Source of the DNA: CAVYXF01 sp963772335
GTDB taxonomy: Bacteria; Pseudomonadota; Alphaproteobacteria; Rhizobiales; Rhodomicrobiaceae
Length of the DNA: 64,000 nt
NCBI GenBank assembly: GCA_963772335.1
Contig: CAVYXF010000010.1
Span: 1 to 64,000 of the forward strand
Reading direction: 5' to 3'
Shown here: positions 18,733 to 27,144 of the stretch, piece after piece
How the letters are laid out: each line of letters starts with the position of its first letter
How positions within the stretch are numbered: the stretch's first letter is position 1
Position numbers and translations under genes: made by a program
The notes under the pieces: model-generated
The model's database searches: none
Told to the model about the DNA's origin: nothing
Seen by the model: the letters and a program-made list of their open reading frames with translations, nothing else

Positions 18733-19422
18733 TCAGCGCGTCGGCCTTGCATAGCCCCCGATCTTTGAGGTCTTCAGGCTCGCAGCCGCGAGCGCCTCCG
18801 CGAAAGTCGTGGCGCAGGCGACGCCATCGATGACCGGCACTCCGAATTCCGCAGACAGCCGGCTCATCAGATCGGCCATGCCGGCGCAGCCGAGCACAAT
18901 GGCTTCGGCCTTGTCCTCATCCAGCGCCTGGGCAATCTCGGCCTTGATCCGTGAGAGCGTCGCCGGGTCGTTGCGCTCGAGCTCGAGCACAGGAATTTCG
19001 GTGGCGCGCACTCTGGCGCAGCGCGCATCGAGCCCATAGCGGGTGAGGTTTGCTTCGATCCCCGGCACCGAGCGGCCGAGGGTGGTGATCACCGAGAATT
19101 TGCAGGCCAGGAAGCTCGCGGCATGGAAGGCGGCCTCACCGATGCCAATGACCGGAACATCCGCCGCACAGCGCGCCGCATCGAGTCCAGTGTCGTCGAA
19201 ACAGGCGATGACAATCGCATCGGCTTGCGGGTGCCCGGCGATTTCCGCGAGAAGCCCGGGGACACACATCGCGGCATCGTGGAAACCCTGGATACTGGCC
19301 GGGCCTTCGCGTGGGTTGGTAGCGATGATCTCGGTGTCGGGGCGCGCGACAGCCCTGGCCGCCAGCGCGATCTTCTCGGTCATCGAGGCGGTGGTGTTCG
19401 GATTGACGATCAGGATGCGCAT
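18733..19422 (-). CDS. Hydantoin/allantoin racemase (Asp/Glu racemase superfamily)
   Basis: This family interconverts the enantiomers of hydantoins or allantoin by a two-cysteine mechanism. The 229-residue product opens with MRILIVNPNTTASMT, the family hallmark. The two catalytic cysteines lie in VIACFDDTGLDAAR (about residue 74) and VLGCAGMADL (about residue 180). Placed directly before puuE, it most likely acts as an allantoin racemase, feeding the enantiomer accepted by the allantoinase (role inferred from context). The start at 19422 is followed upstream by a structured repeat that separates it from livF. Confidence 0.88.
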   Translation of the reverse strand: MRILIVNPNTTASMTEKIALAARAVARPDTEIIATNPREGPASIQGFHDAAMCVPGLLAEIAGHPQADAIVIACFDDTGLDAARCAADVPVIGIGEAAFHAASFLACKFSVITTLGRSVPGIEANLTRYGLDARCARVRATEIPVLELERNDPATLSRIKAEIAQALDEDKAEAIVLGCAGMADLMSRLSAEFGVPVIDGVACATTFAEALAAASLKTSKIGGYARPTR

Positions 19423-19423
19423 G

Positions 19424-19582
19424 CTAGTGTCCCGAATTCGAAGTTTGCCTCATTTTGCGGCTAGCTCCGTTGCGAACTTCGAATTCTCAAGGGACACTAG
19501 CAACTCTATGATTCGACTGCGGTTTTTGATCGAGAAGTCCCCTTGAGGGAATCGCCGAAACTGTGAAGGGGATTTCTCGATC
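19424..19582. repeat. Structured intergenic repeat, copy 1 (two hairpins)
   Basis: The first hairpin runs from CTAGTGTCCC (19424) to GGGACACTAG (19500). Its inner arms GAATTCGAAG and CTTCGAATTC pair perfectly. The second hairpin pairs GATCGAGAAGTCCCCTT (19528) with AAGGGGATTTCTCGATC (ending 19582). The same two-hairpin unit recurs at 20327-20483 in the same orientation, so livF is bracketed by direct copies. Confidence 0.85.
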
Positions 19583-19598
19583 ACCACACTCGCCGTTC

Positions 19599-20321
19599 CT
19601 AAAGTTCGCCGCCGAGGTAAAGCGCCTTGATACGCTCGTCCTGCAGCAGCTCGGCGGAAGGCCCATGCAGCACCACCGAGCCGGTGGTCAGCGCATAGGC
19701 GCGGTGGGAGATGCGCAGCGCCATGCGCGAGTTCTGCTCGACCAGCAGCACCGAAACCTTCTCGTCGCGGTTGATGGCGACGATCGAGCGGGCGATCTCC
19801 TGCACCAGCTTCGGCGCGACGCCTAGCGAAGGCTCATCGAGCAGGAGCAGCTTCGGTCCGGCCATCAGCGCGCGGCCGATCACCATCATCTGCTGCTCGC
19901 CGCCCGATAGCGTGCCTGCGGTCTGGCTATAGCGCTCCTTCAGGCGGGGAAAGCGCTGCAGCACGCCATCGAGCGAGTTGCGGATGCCGGCCTTGTCACT
20001 GCGGGTGAAGGCACCCATCAGGAGATTATCCTTGACTGACATCAGCGGAAAGACGCGCCGTCCCTCCGGCACCATGGCGATGCCGCGCCTGACGATCTCG
20101 TCGGGCAGGAGGCCATTGATTCGCTGGCCCTGGAATACGACCTCGCCCGAGCGGATGCGCCGCAGCCCGGTGATCGCCCGCAGAATCGACGATTTGCCGG
20201 CGCCATTCGCGCCGATCAGCGCCACGGTCTCGCCCTGGGCAAGTTCGAGCGAGACATCTTTGAGCGCATAGACGTGATCGTAATAGAGCTCGATATTGGT
20301 GAGGCGCAGCATCTCGGTCAT
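19599..20321 (-). CDS. livF: Branched-chain/HAAT-type ABC transporter ATPase (LivF-like)
   Basis: This is the second ATPase of a Liv-type importer energising uptake. The 240-residue product has Walker A GANGAGKSS (about 36-44), the Q-loop region, signature LSGGEQQM (about 136-143) and Walker B LLLLDEPSLGVAP. AMVPEGRRVFPLM is typical of LivF. I use the start at 20321 (MTEMLRL), because an in-frame start 144 bases upstream would translate through repeat copy 2. Its substrate is inferred to be a ureide such as allantoin, since racemase, allantoinase and amidohydrolase genes follow it. Confidence 0.9.
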   Translation of the reverse strand: MTEMLRLTNIELYYDHVYALKDVSLELAQGETVALIGANGAGKSSILRAITGLRRIRSGEVVFQGQRINGLLPDEIVRRGIAMVPEGRRVFPLMSVKDNLLMGAFTRSDKAGIRNSLDGVLQRFPRLKERYSQTAGTLSGGEQQMMVIGRALMAGPKLLLLDEPSLGVAPKLVQEIARSIVAINRDEKVSVLLVEQNSRMALRISHRAYALTTGSVVLHGPSAELLQDERIKALYLGGEL

Positions 20322-20326
20322 CGCTG

Positions 20327-20483
20327 GTGTCCCCGAACCCGAAGTTCGCCTCCTTCCGCGGCTAGGTCCGAAGCGAACTTCCGGTTCGAAAGGGACACTA
20401 GCAACTTCATGATTCTGGCGGGGTTTTCGATCGAGAAGTCCCCTTGACGAGCTCGCAGAAACCATGAAGGGGACTTCTCGATC
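20327..20483. repeat. Structured intergenic repeat, copy 2 (two hairpins)
   Basis: This copy repeats the pattern of 19424-19582. The first hairpin lies between GGTGTCCC and GGGACACT (20327-20399), with inner arms GAACCCGAAG and CTTCCGGTTC. The second pairs GATCGAGAAGTCCCCTT with AAGGGGACTTCTCGATC (20429-20483) without mismatch. Relative to copy 1, two T-A pairs of the first stem became C-G pairs, so both sides changed together. Confidence 0.85.
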
Positions 20484-20489
20484 ACCACG

Positions 20490-21269
20490 CTACAGCCCTA
20501 TCGTCTCGTCTTCGCTGCCCAGATACGCCTCGATCACCCGTTCGTTGTTCTGGATTTCAGCCGGGCTGCCCTCGCCGATCTTCTCACCGAAATTCAACAC
20601 CACGATGCGGTCGGAGATCTTCATCACCGCCGGCATATCGTGCTCGACGAGCAGCAACGTCACGCCGCGATCACGCACCTTTCGCACCATCTCGACCGCG
20701 CGCATGGTCTCATCGTGGTTCATACCGGCGAAAGGCTCATCCAGCAGCAGCACGGTGGGATTGGTGGCGAGGCCGATGGCTATGCCCAGCGCCCGCAGAT
20801 GCCCCTGTGGCAGGTTGCTGGCCAGCTCGTTGCGCTGGGCGCTAAGGCCGAGAAAATCGATGATCTCGTCGGCGGAGCGGCCGAACTCCTCCTGATCGGC
20901 CCGCGCAGCCGCGGTTTCCAGGAAATAGCCGAGCAGACTGGCGCGCGCCCGGAGATGATGGGCGACGACGACATTTTCGCGCACGGTCATGCCGCGGAAG
21001 ATGGTGGTCTCCTGGAAGGTGCGCACCACACCGCGCCTGGCGACCTCATGCGGCGAGAGGTTGGAGATGCGCTCACCGCGGAATCGCACTTCGCCGTCGG
21101 TGGTGCGCAGGAACGAGGCGATCAGCTTGAACATCGTCGATTTACCGGCGCCGTTCGGTCCGATCACCGACAGGATCTCGTGCTCGTCCACCTTAAAGCT
21201 GACATCGTTGACCGCTGTCAGCCCGCCGAACCGCTTGGTCACGCCATGGACTTCGAGGATGGCGCTCAT
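20490..21269 (-). CDS. livG: Branched-chain/HAAT-type ABC transporter ATPase (LivG-like)
   Basis: This is the first ATPase of the Liv-type importer. The 259-residue product has LEVHGVTKRFGGLTAVNDVSF at the start, Walker A GPNGAGKST (about 37-45), the LivG-typical VVRTFQETTIFRGMTVREN and Walker B VLLLDEPFAGMNHDE. The signature region reads NLPQGHLRALGIAIGLA, where LPQGH replaces LSYGQ or LSGGQ; LivG proteins vary here, so this need not mean loss of activity. Its start overlaps the livM stop by four bases, which indicates coupling. Confidence 0.92.
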   Translation of the reverse strand: MSAILEVHGVTKRFGGLTAVNDVSFKVDEHEILSVIGPNGAGKSTMFKLIASFLRTTDGEVRFRGERISNLSPHEVARRGVVRTFQETTIFRGMTVRENVVVAHHLRARASLLGYFLETAAARADQEEFGRSADEIIDFLGLSAQRNELASNLPQGHLRALGIAIGLATNPTVLLLDEPFAGMNHDETMRAVEMVRKVRDRGVTLLLVEHDMPAVMKISDRIVVLNFGEKIGEGSPAEIQNNERVIEAYLGSEDETIGL

Positions 21270-22276
21270 CGCTGGCTCCTCGGTCTCGTCAGGCGCTGGC
21301 CCACCATGCCGTTCGGCTTGGGTAGGCGGAGGCTGAGCAGTCCGTTGGGCAGGAACAGCATTAGCGCGATGAGGACACTCGAATAGATCAGCAGCTGGTA
21401 TTTGCCGGTGAGGAACAACAGATCCCAGCCGAAATAGAGCACGAGCGTGCCCAGCATCGGGCCGAACACAAAGCCAAGACCCCCGAGAAAGCAGTTCAGC
21501 ATGAAGTTGACCGAATCCTGCACCGCAAAGCTCGAGGGATAAACCGACTGCGCCACGGCTGCGAACACCGCGCCTCCCAGTCCGCCGAGAAAGGAGGAGA
21601 TCGCATAAGCGAGGATGCGCAGGTAAGCGACATTTACACCGATCGAGGACGCCAGTTCCTCATTCTGCTGCAGCGAGCGGCAAAGCTGGCCGAGCCGCGA
21701 GTGCACCAGCCGGTACATGCCAGCAAAGCACAGGATCATCAGCACGACGGCGAGATAGTAGAACGCCGGCTTTGCGCTCTCCAGCGAAGCGAAATCAGGG
21801 ATCAGCGTCAGGCCGAAGATGCTGACCGCGCCAGGAAGGGGAATATTGGTGATGCCCTTCGCCCCATTGGTCACCGGGACCGCGAGCGCAAGAAGCCGGG
21901 CAACCTCGGTCAAAACCAGCGTCACCATGGCGAAATAGACGCCGCGCAGACGCAGGATCGGCACCCCGATGAGCACGCTGACTGCCGCGCAGAACAGCCC
22001 GGCAATCGGCAACGTCAGCCAAAACGACCAGCCATAGGTCACGACCAGCACCGCCGACACATAGCCGCCGAGTAGCGCATAGGCGCCCTGGCCGATATTG
22101 ATCCGCCCGATATAGAAGGTCAGCCACACGCCTGCCGAGGCAATGCTGAGCAGCGCAACGGAGGTGAGCGTGTAATAGAGGTCGGCGCGGCCGGTCGCCT
22201 CGATCAGCCAAGGAACGACGCCCAGCACGACGACGAGGAAGATGAGAGCGGGGATCAAGCTGTCGCGCCGGTCCAT
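21266..22276 (-). CDS. livM: Branched-chain/HAAT-type ABC transporter permease (LivM-like)
   Basis: This permease subunit of the Liv-type importer has 336 residues and about nine hydrophobic segments, for example LIPALIFLVVVLGVVPWLI, VLVVTYGWSFWLTLPIAGLF and LQQNEELASSIGVNVAYLRILAYAISSFLGGLGGA. The EELASSIGVN loop is the conserved EAA-like contact with the ATPases. I place the start at 22276 (MDRRDSL); a longer in-frame extension upstream is out of character and overlaps livH. It lies five bases after livH and overlaps livG by four bases. Confidence 0.9.
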   Translation of the reverse strand: MDRRDSLIPALIFLVVVLGVVPWLIEATGRADLYYTLTSVALLSIASAGVWLTFYIGRINIGQGAYALLGGYVSAVLVVTYGWSFWLTLPIAGLFCAAVSVLIGVPILRLRGVYFAMVTLVLTEVARLLALAVPVTNGAKGITNIPLPGAVSIFGLTLIPDFASLESAKPAFYYLAVVLMILCFAGMYRLVHSRLGQLCRSLQQNEELASSIGVNVAYLRILAYAISSFLGGLGGAVFAAVAQSVYPSSFAVQDSVNFMLNCFLGGLGFVFGPMLGTLVLYFGWDLLFLTGKYQLLIYSSVLIALMLFLPNGLLSLRLPKPNGMVGQRLTRPRSQR

Positions 22277-22281
22277 GCCTG

Positions 22282-23151
22282 CTAACCCCACGGCTTGCCC
22301 ATCAGGCCCTGCGGCCGGATGCTGAGGAACACCATCAATGTGGCGAAGATGACGAGATAGGTGATATCGCCGTAGGCGTGCAGGACGGTCAGGCCCACCA
22401 ACTCCAGCATGCCGAGGATGAAGCCGCCGGCGATTGCGCCCGAGATCACGCCGGCGCCGCCGATCATCACCATCATGAAAGCCTTGATCGAGATTGGCCC
22501 GCCAATGCCCGAATTGACGCCCGTGATCGTCACCAGGAGCCCGCCGACCAGCCCGGCCAGCATCGCGCCGAGCGCAAATCCGATCATTGAATAGCGGTCG
22601 ACATTGACCCCCATCAGCTGGGCGGCGACGCGGTCCTGCGCGAGCGCGCGCATGGCGCGGCCGGTCTTGGAATACTGCATGAATAGGATGAAGCCGGCGA
22701 TGCACAGGATGGCCAGCACGCCGATCAGAAGACGGTCATAGGGCATGATGATCCGGAAATCCCAGTTGAACACGCCGTTCACGATCTTTGGCACGCCGCG
22801 CTGCTTCTCGCCGAAGATCAGCAGAATGACGGCATCGAGGAAAAAAGCGATGCCGGCGGCGAGCAGCATCGTGCTCTCATCACGCAGGCTGCGCCGTACC
22901 ACCGGGCGAAAAAGATAGCGCTCGATCAGCGCGCCAATGACCGCAAGCGTGACCGCGGAGGCGACCAGCGCCACCACGAAGGGGAGGCCCCATTGGCCGT
23001 AAACCGCATAGGTGACGAAGCCGCCGAGCACATACATCTGCCCATGTGCGAAATTCAGCACATTCATGAGGGCGAAGATCAAGGTGAGCCCGAGCGCGAT
23101 CAGCGCATACTGGGCACCGAGATAGAGCCCATTGGCAATGACTTGTTCCAT
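22282..23151 (-). CDS. livH: Branched-chain/HAAT-type ABC transporter permease (LivH-like)
   Basis: This is the second permease of the importer, with 289 residues and about eight membrane segments. Typical LivH features are MEQVIANGLYLGAQYALIALGLTLIFALMNVLNFAHGQMYVLGGFV at the start and the ATPase-contact region MRALAQDRVAAQLMGVNVDR. The C-terminus has SGAIAGGFILGMLELVG. It follows the substrate-binding protein gene, as usual in Liv-type operons. The product acts in the inner membrane. Confidence 0.92.
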   Translation of the reverse strand: MEQVIANGLYLGAQYALIALGLTLIFALMNVLNFAHGQMYVLGGFVTYAVYGQWGLPFVVALVASAVTLAVIGALIERYLFRPVVRRSLRDESTMLLAAGIAFFLDAVILLIFGEKQRGVPKIVNGVFNWDFRIIMPYDRLLIGVLAILCIAGFILFMQYSKTGRAMRALAQDRVAAQLMGVNVDRYSMIGFALGAMLAGLVGGLLVTITGVNSGIGGPISIKAFMMVMIGGAGVISGAIAGGFILGMLELVGLTVLHAYGDITYLVIFATLMVFLSIRPQGLMGKPWG

Positions 23152-23217
23152 GGGGCGAGCCGGGCGGCGAGCGGGACCCGCGCTATGGCGCGCTAGGTCC
23201 CGCCGACTGGTTGACGA

Positions 23218-24406
23218 TCAGTCGACTTCGGCGATGAACAGCGTCTTGAAGGCGCCGTCCTTATACTCGTTGACGACCAGCGGCACGGCGATCTGGCGCT
23301 TCTGGCCGAAGGAGGTCATGCCGACATATTTCAGCTTGGCGTCGCCCTTCATATAGGGGTTCGGCGCCGAGAAGCTGTCGATGGTCTTCTTGAACTCCTC
23401 GACATTGTCGATTGCCTTTGGATCGGCTTTCAGCGTGTCGATGATGTAGTCGAGCGCGTAGCACTTGGTGTTCGAACTCATCGTTGTATTCGCCGAACAT
23501 CTTGGTGTAGCGCGCAATGAACTCTTCCATCTCCTTGGAGCGGATTTCCGGCGTCGAGGCTCCGCCGACCGAGATGAAGCCATTGGCGAGCTCGCCCGCG
23601 CCTTCCTTGAGCACCGCTGCGTCCTGGGCGGTTTCGGTCGAGATCAGGCCGGTATAGCCGAGCTCACGTGCCGCGCGGATGATCAGCGGCGCATTGCCCG
23701 GCGCAACGCCGGATAGCACCAGCAGGTCCGGTTTGCTGCGCAACACCGGCGTCAGCACTGGCACGAAATCGCGTGTATCGTTCTGGTAGGTGTCCTTCGC
23801 GGCGACGACCTCGAGGCCGAGCGCCTTGGCCGCGGCGACGCCGCCGTCGCGCTGGCTGAGCGGATCGGATTCGTTGGCAGCGAGGAAGGCGATCTTCTTC
23901 ACACCTTCGTTGTCGCGGAGATATTTATAGATCGCCGGGCCGGACTGATAGTTCGCTACCATCCCGAGAATGGCATTGGATGCCGGGGGCGTATAAAGCT
24001 CTTTCGGGAAGGCATAGGGGAAATAGATGATGCCGCTGCGCTCGGCCACGGGCCGCACGGCCGCGGCGCCGTCGTCGACATTCGGCCCGACGACGTAGTG
24101 GATGCCTTCCTGGGCCATCTTCTCCATGCCGGCAATGGCGCGCTTGGGGTCCTTCTGATCATCGAAGGTGACGATCTCGATCTCATAGGTCTTGTCGCCG
24201 ATCTTCACCCCGCCAAGCTCGTTCAGCCATGCGGCGCGGGTCTGCATAGAGCGCACATTGGAGATGCCCCAGGCCGCGGCCGGGCCGCTGGTCACGCCCA
24301 CGAAACCAATCCGCAGCTTGGCATCGGCCGCCTGCGCGGCGGGGGTGAGAGCCATGATTGAGACCGCCGTAAGCGCAAACACCATCTGTCGTCGTGTCAG
24401 TCGCAT
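23218..24406 (-). CDS. Periplasmic substrate-binding protein of the HAAT/Liv ABC transporter (frame broken at 23474-23479)
   Basis: This is the type I periplasmic binding protein (Peripla_BP_6) that captures substrate for livHMGF. I use the start at 24406 (MRLTRRQM), with GAGGAG seven bases upstream. A signal peptide follows (MVFALTAVSIMALTPAAQA), then LRIGFVGVTSGPAAAWG and YVVGPNVDDGAAAVRP. The frame breaks after EYNDE at a GAGTTC. Removing one base joins it to NTKCYALDYIIDTLKADPK and the natural end FIAEVD, giving about 395 residues. This is probably a sequencing error. Genomic context suggests a ureide ligand. GntR is divergent. Confidence 0.88.
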
Positions 24407-24498
24407 AACTCCGCTCCTCATTGTGTCTCGTACGGGTTTCGCGGCGCAGAGCGTCGGAAGCCGGTTGCCTAGCCACTCAACAAAATGTTAACAATCAT

Positions 24499-24529
24499 GT
24501 CAACGCAATTCTAGAAAAGTGTATACGAT
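24499..24529. promoter_or_regulatory. Putative gntR promoter with overlapping GTATAC operator
   Basis: The intergenic region between the binding-protein gene and gntR holds TGTCAA-N17-TATACG (24499-24527) on the plus strand. The palindrome GTATAC within AGTGTATACGAT resembles operators of FCD-type GntR repressors. Overlap with the -10 box would allow autoregulation. A TTGACA on the minus strand (24498-24503) could serve the transporter operon, but its -10 partner is poor. Confidence 0.35.
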
Positions 24530-24556
24530 CCTAGACGGTCCCGCTCTTGACGTGCG

Positions 24557-25321
24557 ATGGGGAGACGCACAATTGCGCAGCGGACCAGCGGTGAGGATGA
24601 GCGTGTGGCTGAGAGCGCGAGACAGATTTTGGCAGGCAGCATCTCTGGGACAGCGCCAGACGAGCATCAGATCGTCGACCGGATCACGACCGCGGTGATG
24701 GAGCAGCGGCTTCCGGCGAGCACCAAGCTCAGCGAGGCGAAGCTTTGCGAGGCTTTCGGTGTCGGGCGCATGCGCGTGCGGCGGGCGCTCCTCCTGCTTG
24801 CCAGCCAGGGCATCGTCGCGTTGCAATCCAACCGCGGCGCGTTTGTCGCCTGTCCCAGTCGGAAGGAAGCCCACGATGTGTTCAGTGCCCGGCTCGCCGT
24901 GGAGCCAAGCATAGTGCGCGATGTGGCAGTGAATGGTGTGACGGCCGACCTGAAGGCGCTTGCCCATCACATCGACCTCGAGCAGGAGGCGAGAGCGCAG
25001 CGGCGCCGCCGCGATGTGATCCGCCTCTCCGGTGCATTCCACCTCAAGCTTGCCCAGGCAACGGGCAATGCCGTGCTGTTGCGCATAATGCGTGAGCTGG
25101 TGGCCAAGACCTCACTGATCATCGGCCTGTTCGCGACTTCGGGCGCAACAAGCTGCAAAGAAGACGAGCATCTCGGCATCCTGGATGCGCTGCGCGATCG
25201 CGACCCTGACCGTGCGGAAAAGCTCATGCGCGATCATCTCTCCCACATCGAGGCCGATCTCGATCTCTCTGCCGGCGAGCCCGAGGAAATGGACATCGGC
25301 AGGATTCTGACGGAGCCCTGA
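24557..25321 (+). CDS. GntR-family transcriptional regulator (FCD domain)
   Basis: The 254-residue product has an N-terminal winged helix-turn-helix (IVDRITTAVMEQRLPASTKLSEAKLCEAFGVGRMRVRRALLLLASQGIVAL, about 38-90). An all-helical FCD ligand-binding domain follows, with the metal-ligand pattern FHLKLAQATGN and EDEHLGILDALRDRDPDRAEKLMRDHLSHIE. It is divergent from the ureide transporter operon and most likely controls it in response to a pathway metabolite (inference from position). No clear ribosome site precedes the ATG at 24557; a GTG at 24605 preceded by GAGGA is an alternative start. Confidence 0.88.
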   Translation: MGRRTIAQRTSGEDERVAESARQILAGSISGTAPDEHQIVDRITTAVMEQRLPASTKLSEAKLCEAFGVGRMRVRRALLLLASQGIVALQSNRGAFVACPSRKEAHDVFSARLAVEPSIVRDVAVNGVTADLKALAHHIDLEQEARAQRRRRDVIRLSGAFHLKLAQATGNAVLLRIMRELVAKTSLIIGLFATSGATSCKEDEHLGILDALRDRDPDRAEKLMRDHLSHIEADLDLSAGEPEEMDIGRILTEP

Positions 25322-25643
25322 GCCTGCGCAGAGCGGGGCGGGCACGCCTTCAGGGATGAGGGAAACGCAAAGGCCATGCCATCGCCGCGGAGCGATGGGG
25401 ACCGGTCGGTAAGAACGCCGGCAGAGCCGGCCGATGCTAGCGAGTCGTGAATTCACATGGGTTCGTGGCTCGTTGTCGGGCCCTTGCGTAACAGGCCGAA
25501 ACAATCCCGAGCCGCAATAAGTCGCACCCGTTCTAGCCAGAAACGCTAAAAAGCGCTTGCCGAAATGCTGTTATGAAGGGGAGGTACTAGGTACTCCCGA
25601 GTGACCGGAAACGCTGGCTTTCCCGGCGGGAACAGCTATAAGC
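25322..25643 (+). other. Non-coding gap with three hairpins, possible structured RNA
   Basis: No gene is seen in these 322 bases. Three stems are close together on the plus strand: CCATCGC/GCGATGG (25379-25398), GCCGGC-AGA-GCCGGC (25417-25431), and an 11-bp stem CGAGTCGTGAA/TTCGTGGCTCG (25441-25472). The last includes three G-U pairs that fit RNA of this strand only. No good T-run terminator follows. I cannot match it to a known riboswitch or small RNA. Confidence 0.3.
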
Positions 25644-25847
25644 TTAGTCATCAATCTTTCGTGCTTCGTCTGGTAACATAACCGGTACGCCGTCGTTGCG
25701 AATCCGGTAAGCGAGCCGGGCGGCGTCGCTGATCAGCTCCCGACGCTCGCTGTCATAGCGCAGCGGCGTCTTCGTGAGTGGGCAAACCAGGATCTCAAGA
25801 AGTCGGGGGTCCACGGCGGCGAGCGTGTCGGAGGGTGGGGCGTCCAT
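25644..25847 (-). CDS. Trm112-family small zinc-ribbon-like protein
   Basis: The 67-residue product matches the bacterial Trm112/YcaR family: DPRLLEILVCPLTKTPLRYDSERRELISDAARLAYRIRNDGVPVMLPDEAR. Only one CP motif (about residue 23) is present, as is usual for bacterial members that lack the second zinc-binding pair. Eukaryotic and archaeal Trm112 activates methyltransferases; the bacterial role is poorly known. The start at 25847 is chosen because homology begins there, and a longer frame upstream looks unrelated. It is divergent from olsB across about 300 bases. Confidence 0.85.
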   Translation of the reverse strand: MDAPPSDTLAAVDPRLLEILVCPLTKTPLRYDSERRELISDAARLAYRIRNDGVPVMLPDEARKIDD

Positions 25848-26146
25848 GGAGGTTCTTTCTTGCTGCGGCATGGTGATGTTGAAATAGGCTGCCGGGTGAC
25901 TGCCAGCAAGCGCAAACGCCTCACCGCTTGCAAGAGAGAAGACATATTGTCCCCCTGCGCTACTGCCGTCTTGCGCCGCCACTCACCCGGGTTCATAGAG
26001 CCAGACGCCTCGCCGCAACATTCCGGACCTCAGGCGGCGTTCTCTCCCCTCATGTCCGGGCCTGCGGAGCGGTGCTGTTCGCCGAATTCTTGAGTAAGGG
26101 CTCTCAAGCCTTGTGGCCTTTCCCTCACGCCCTAACGGAGAAACGA
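25848..26146. other. Non-coding gap between trm112-like gene and olsB
   Basis: These roughly 300 bases separate two divergent genes and should contain both promoters. I find no consensus pair, no operator-like palindrome and no credible small gene. Confidence 0.35.
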
Positions 26147-27115
26147 ATGATCCTCAGTCCCCGGCGCATCGTCAGCAAGCTGAGGCCTCACGGACTGCGT
26201 GGAAATCCGCTCCAGTTTCTATCCTTCCGCAACAAGCGCAACAAGCGTATCCCGTTTATCCCGATCGGTCGTGCGCCGAAGGTCTATGGCCGCATGGGGA
26301 ATCTGGAAGTGCGGCTCGCCCGCTCCCGGAGCGATCTGCGCCGCGCGCAAAAGCTGCGCTATGAGGTATTCTACGAGGAGATGGACGCGATCCCGAACGC
26401 GGCGAGCATGCTCAGCCGGCGCGATGAGGACCCCTATGATGCGGTCTGCGACCACCTGCTCGTCGTCGACTATGGCGATATCCGGCAGGAGAAGCATTCA
26501 TGGCGGCGGCTGCCGCGCGTTGTCGGCACCTACCGGGTACTGCGCCAGGATGCGGCCGAGCGCTCCGGCGGCTTCTACACACAGAACGAATACAACATCA
26601 AGCCGCTCCTAGCCGGCAACCGCGACTGCGAGTTCCTGGAGCTGGGCCGCTCCTGCGTGCTCAAGCCCTATCGCAACAAGCGAACGGTGGAGTTGCTCTG
26701 GCATGGTATCTGGGCCTATGTGCGCGAGCGTGGCGTGGATGTGATGATCGGCTGCGCCAGCTTTCCGGGCATCGATCCGAAACAGCATGCGCTGCCGCTC
26801 AGCTTCCTGCATCACCACGCGCGGGCGCCGAAGGAATGGCGCGCGAGAGCCCATGACCGGCTCTACATCGACATGAATATGATGCCCGCCAAGGATATGG
26901 ATGCCAAGGCTGCGCTCAAGGCCATGCCGCCGCTGATCAAGGGCTATCTGCGCCTTGGCGCTTATTTCGGCGACGGTGCGGTGATCGACCGGCAGTTCGG
27001 CACGACGGATGTGCTGGTGGTTCTCCCGATCGAGGCGATCGATGAGCGCTATTTCGGTCATTTCGGTGGTCCGGATGACCCGATCGTGGCACCCGGCAGC
27101 AAAAAGCTGAGCTAG
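26147..27115 (+). CDS. olsB: L-ornithine N-alpha-acyltransferase OlsB (ornithine lipid synthesis)
   Basis: OlsB transfers a 3-hydroxyacyl chain from ACP to ornithine, forming lyso-ornithine lipid, a phosphorus-free membrane lipid. The 322-residue product has the GNAT-like hemolysin-family core: GNLEVRLARSRSDLRRAQKLRYEVFYEEM (about 51-79), ELGRSCVLKPYRNKRTVELLWHGI (about 170-193) and GCASFPGIDP. The start at 26147 has CGGAG six bases upstream; an in-frame upstream extension has no homology features. The partner olsA is not in the window. Confidence 0.9.
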   Translation: MILSPRRIVSKLRPHGLRGNPLQFLSFRNKRNKRIPFIPIGRAPKVYGRMGNLEVRLARSRSDLRRAQKLRYEVFYEEMDAIPNAASMLSRRDEDPYDAVCDHLLVVDYGDIRQEKHSWRRLPRVVGTYRVLRQDAAERSGGFYTQNEYNIKPLLAGNRDCEFLELGRSCVLKPYRNKRTVELLWHGIWAYVRERGVDVMIGCASFPGIDPKQHALPLSFLHHHARAPKEWRARAHDRLYIDMNMMPAKDMDAKAALKAMPPLIKGYLRLGAYFGDGAVIDRQFGTTDVLVVLPIEAIDERYFGHFGGPDDPIVAPGSKKLS

Positions 27116-27144
27116 CGTCAGTCGCGCCCTTGGCGTTCAGCGAT

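Noticed and set aside
25528..25560. Resemblance to the end of a SAM-II riboswitch (ACGCTAAAAAGCG)
   Set aside because: The conserved first half and pseudoknot partner (TTGCAGCCACG-type sequence) are missing, and the next gene has no link with methionine.
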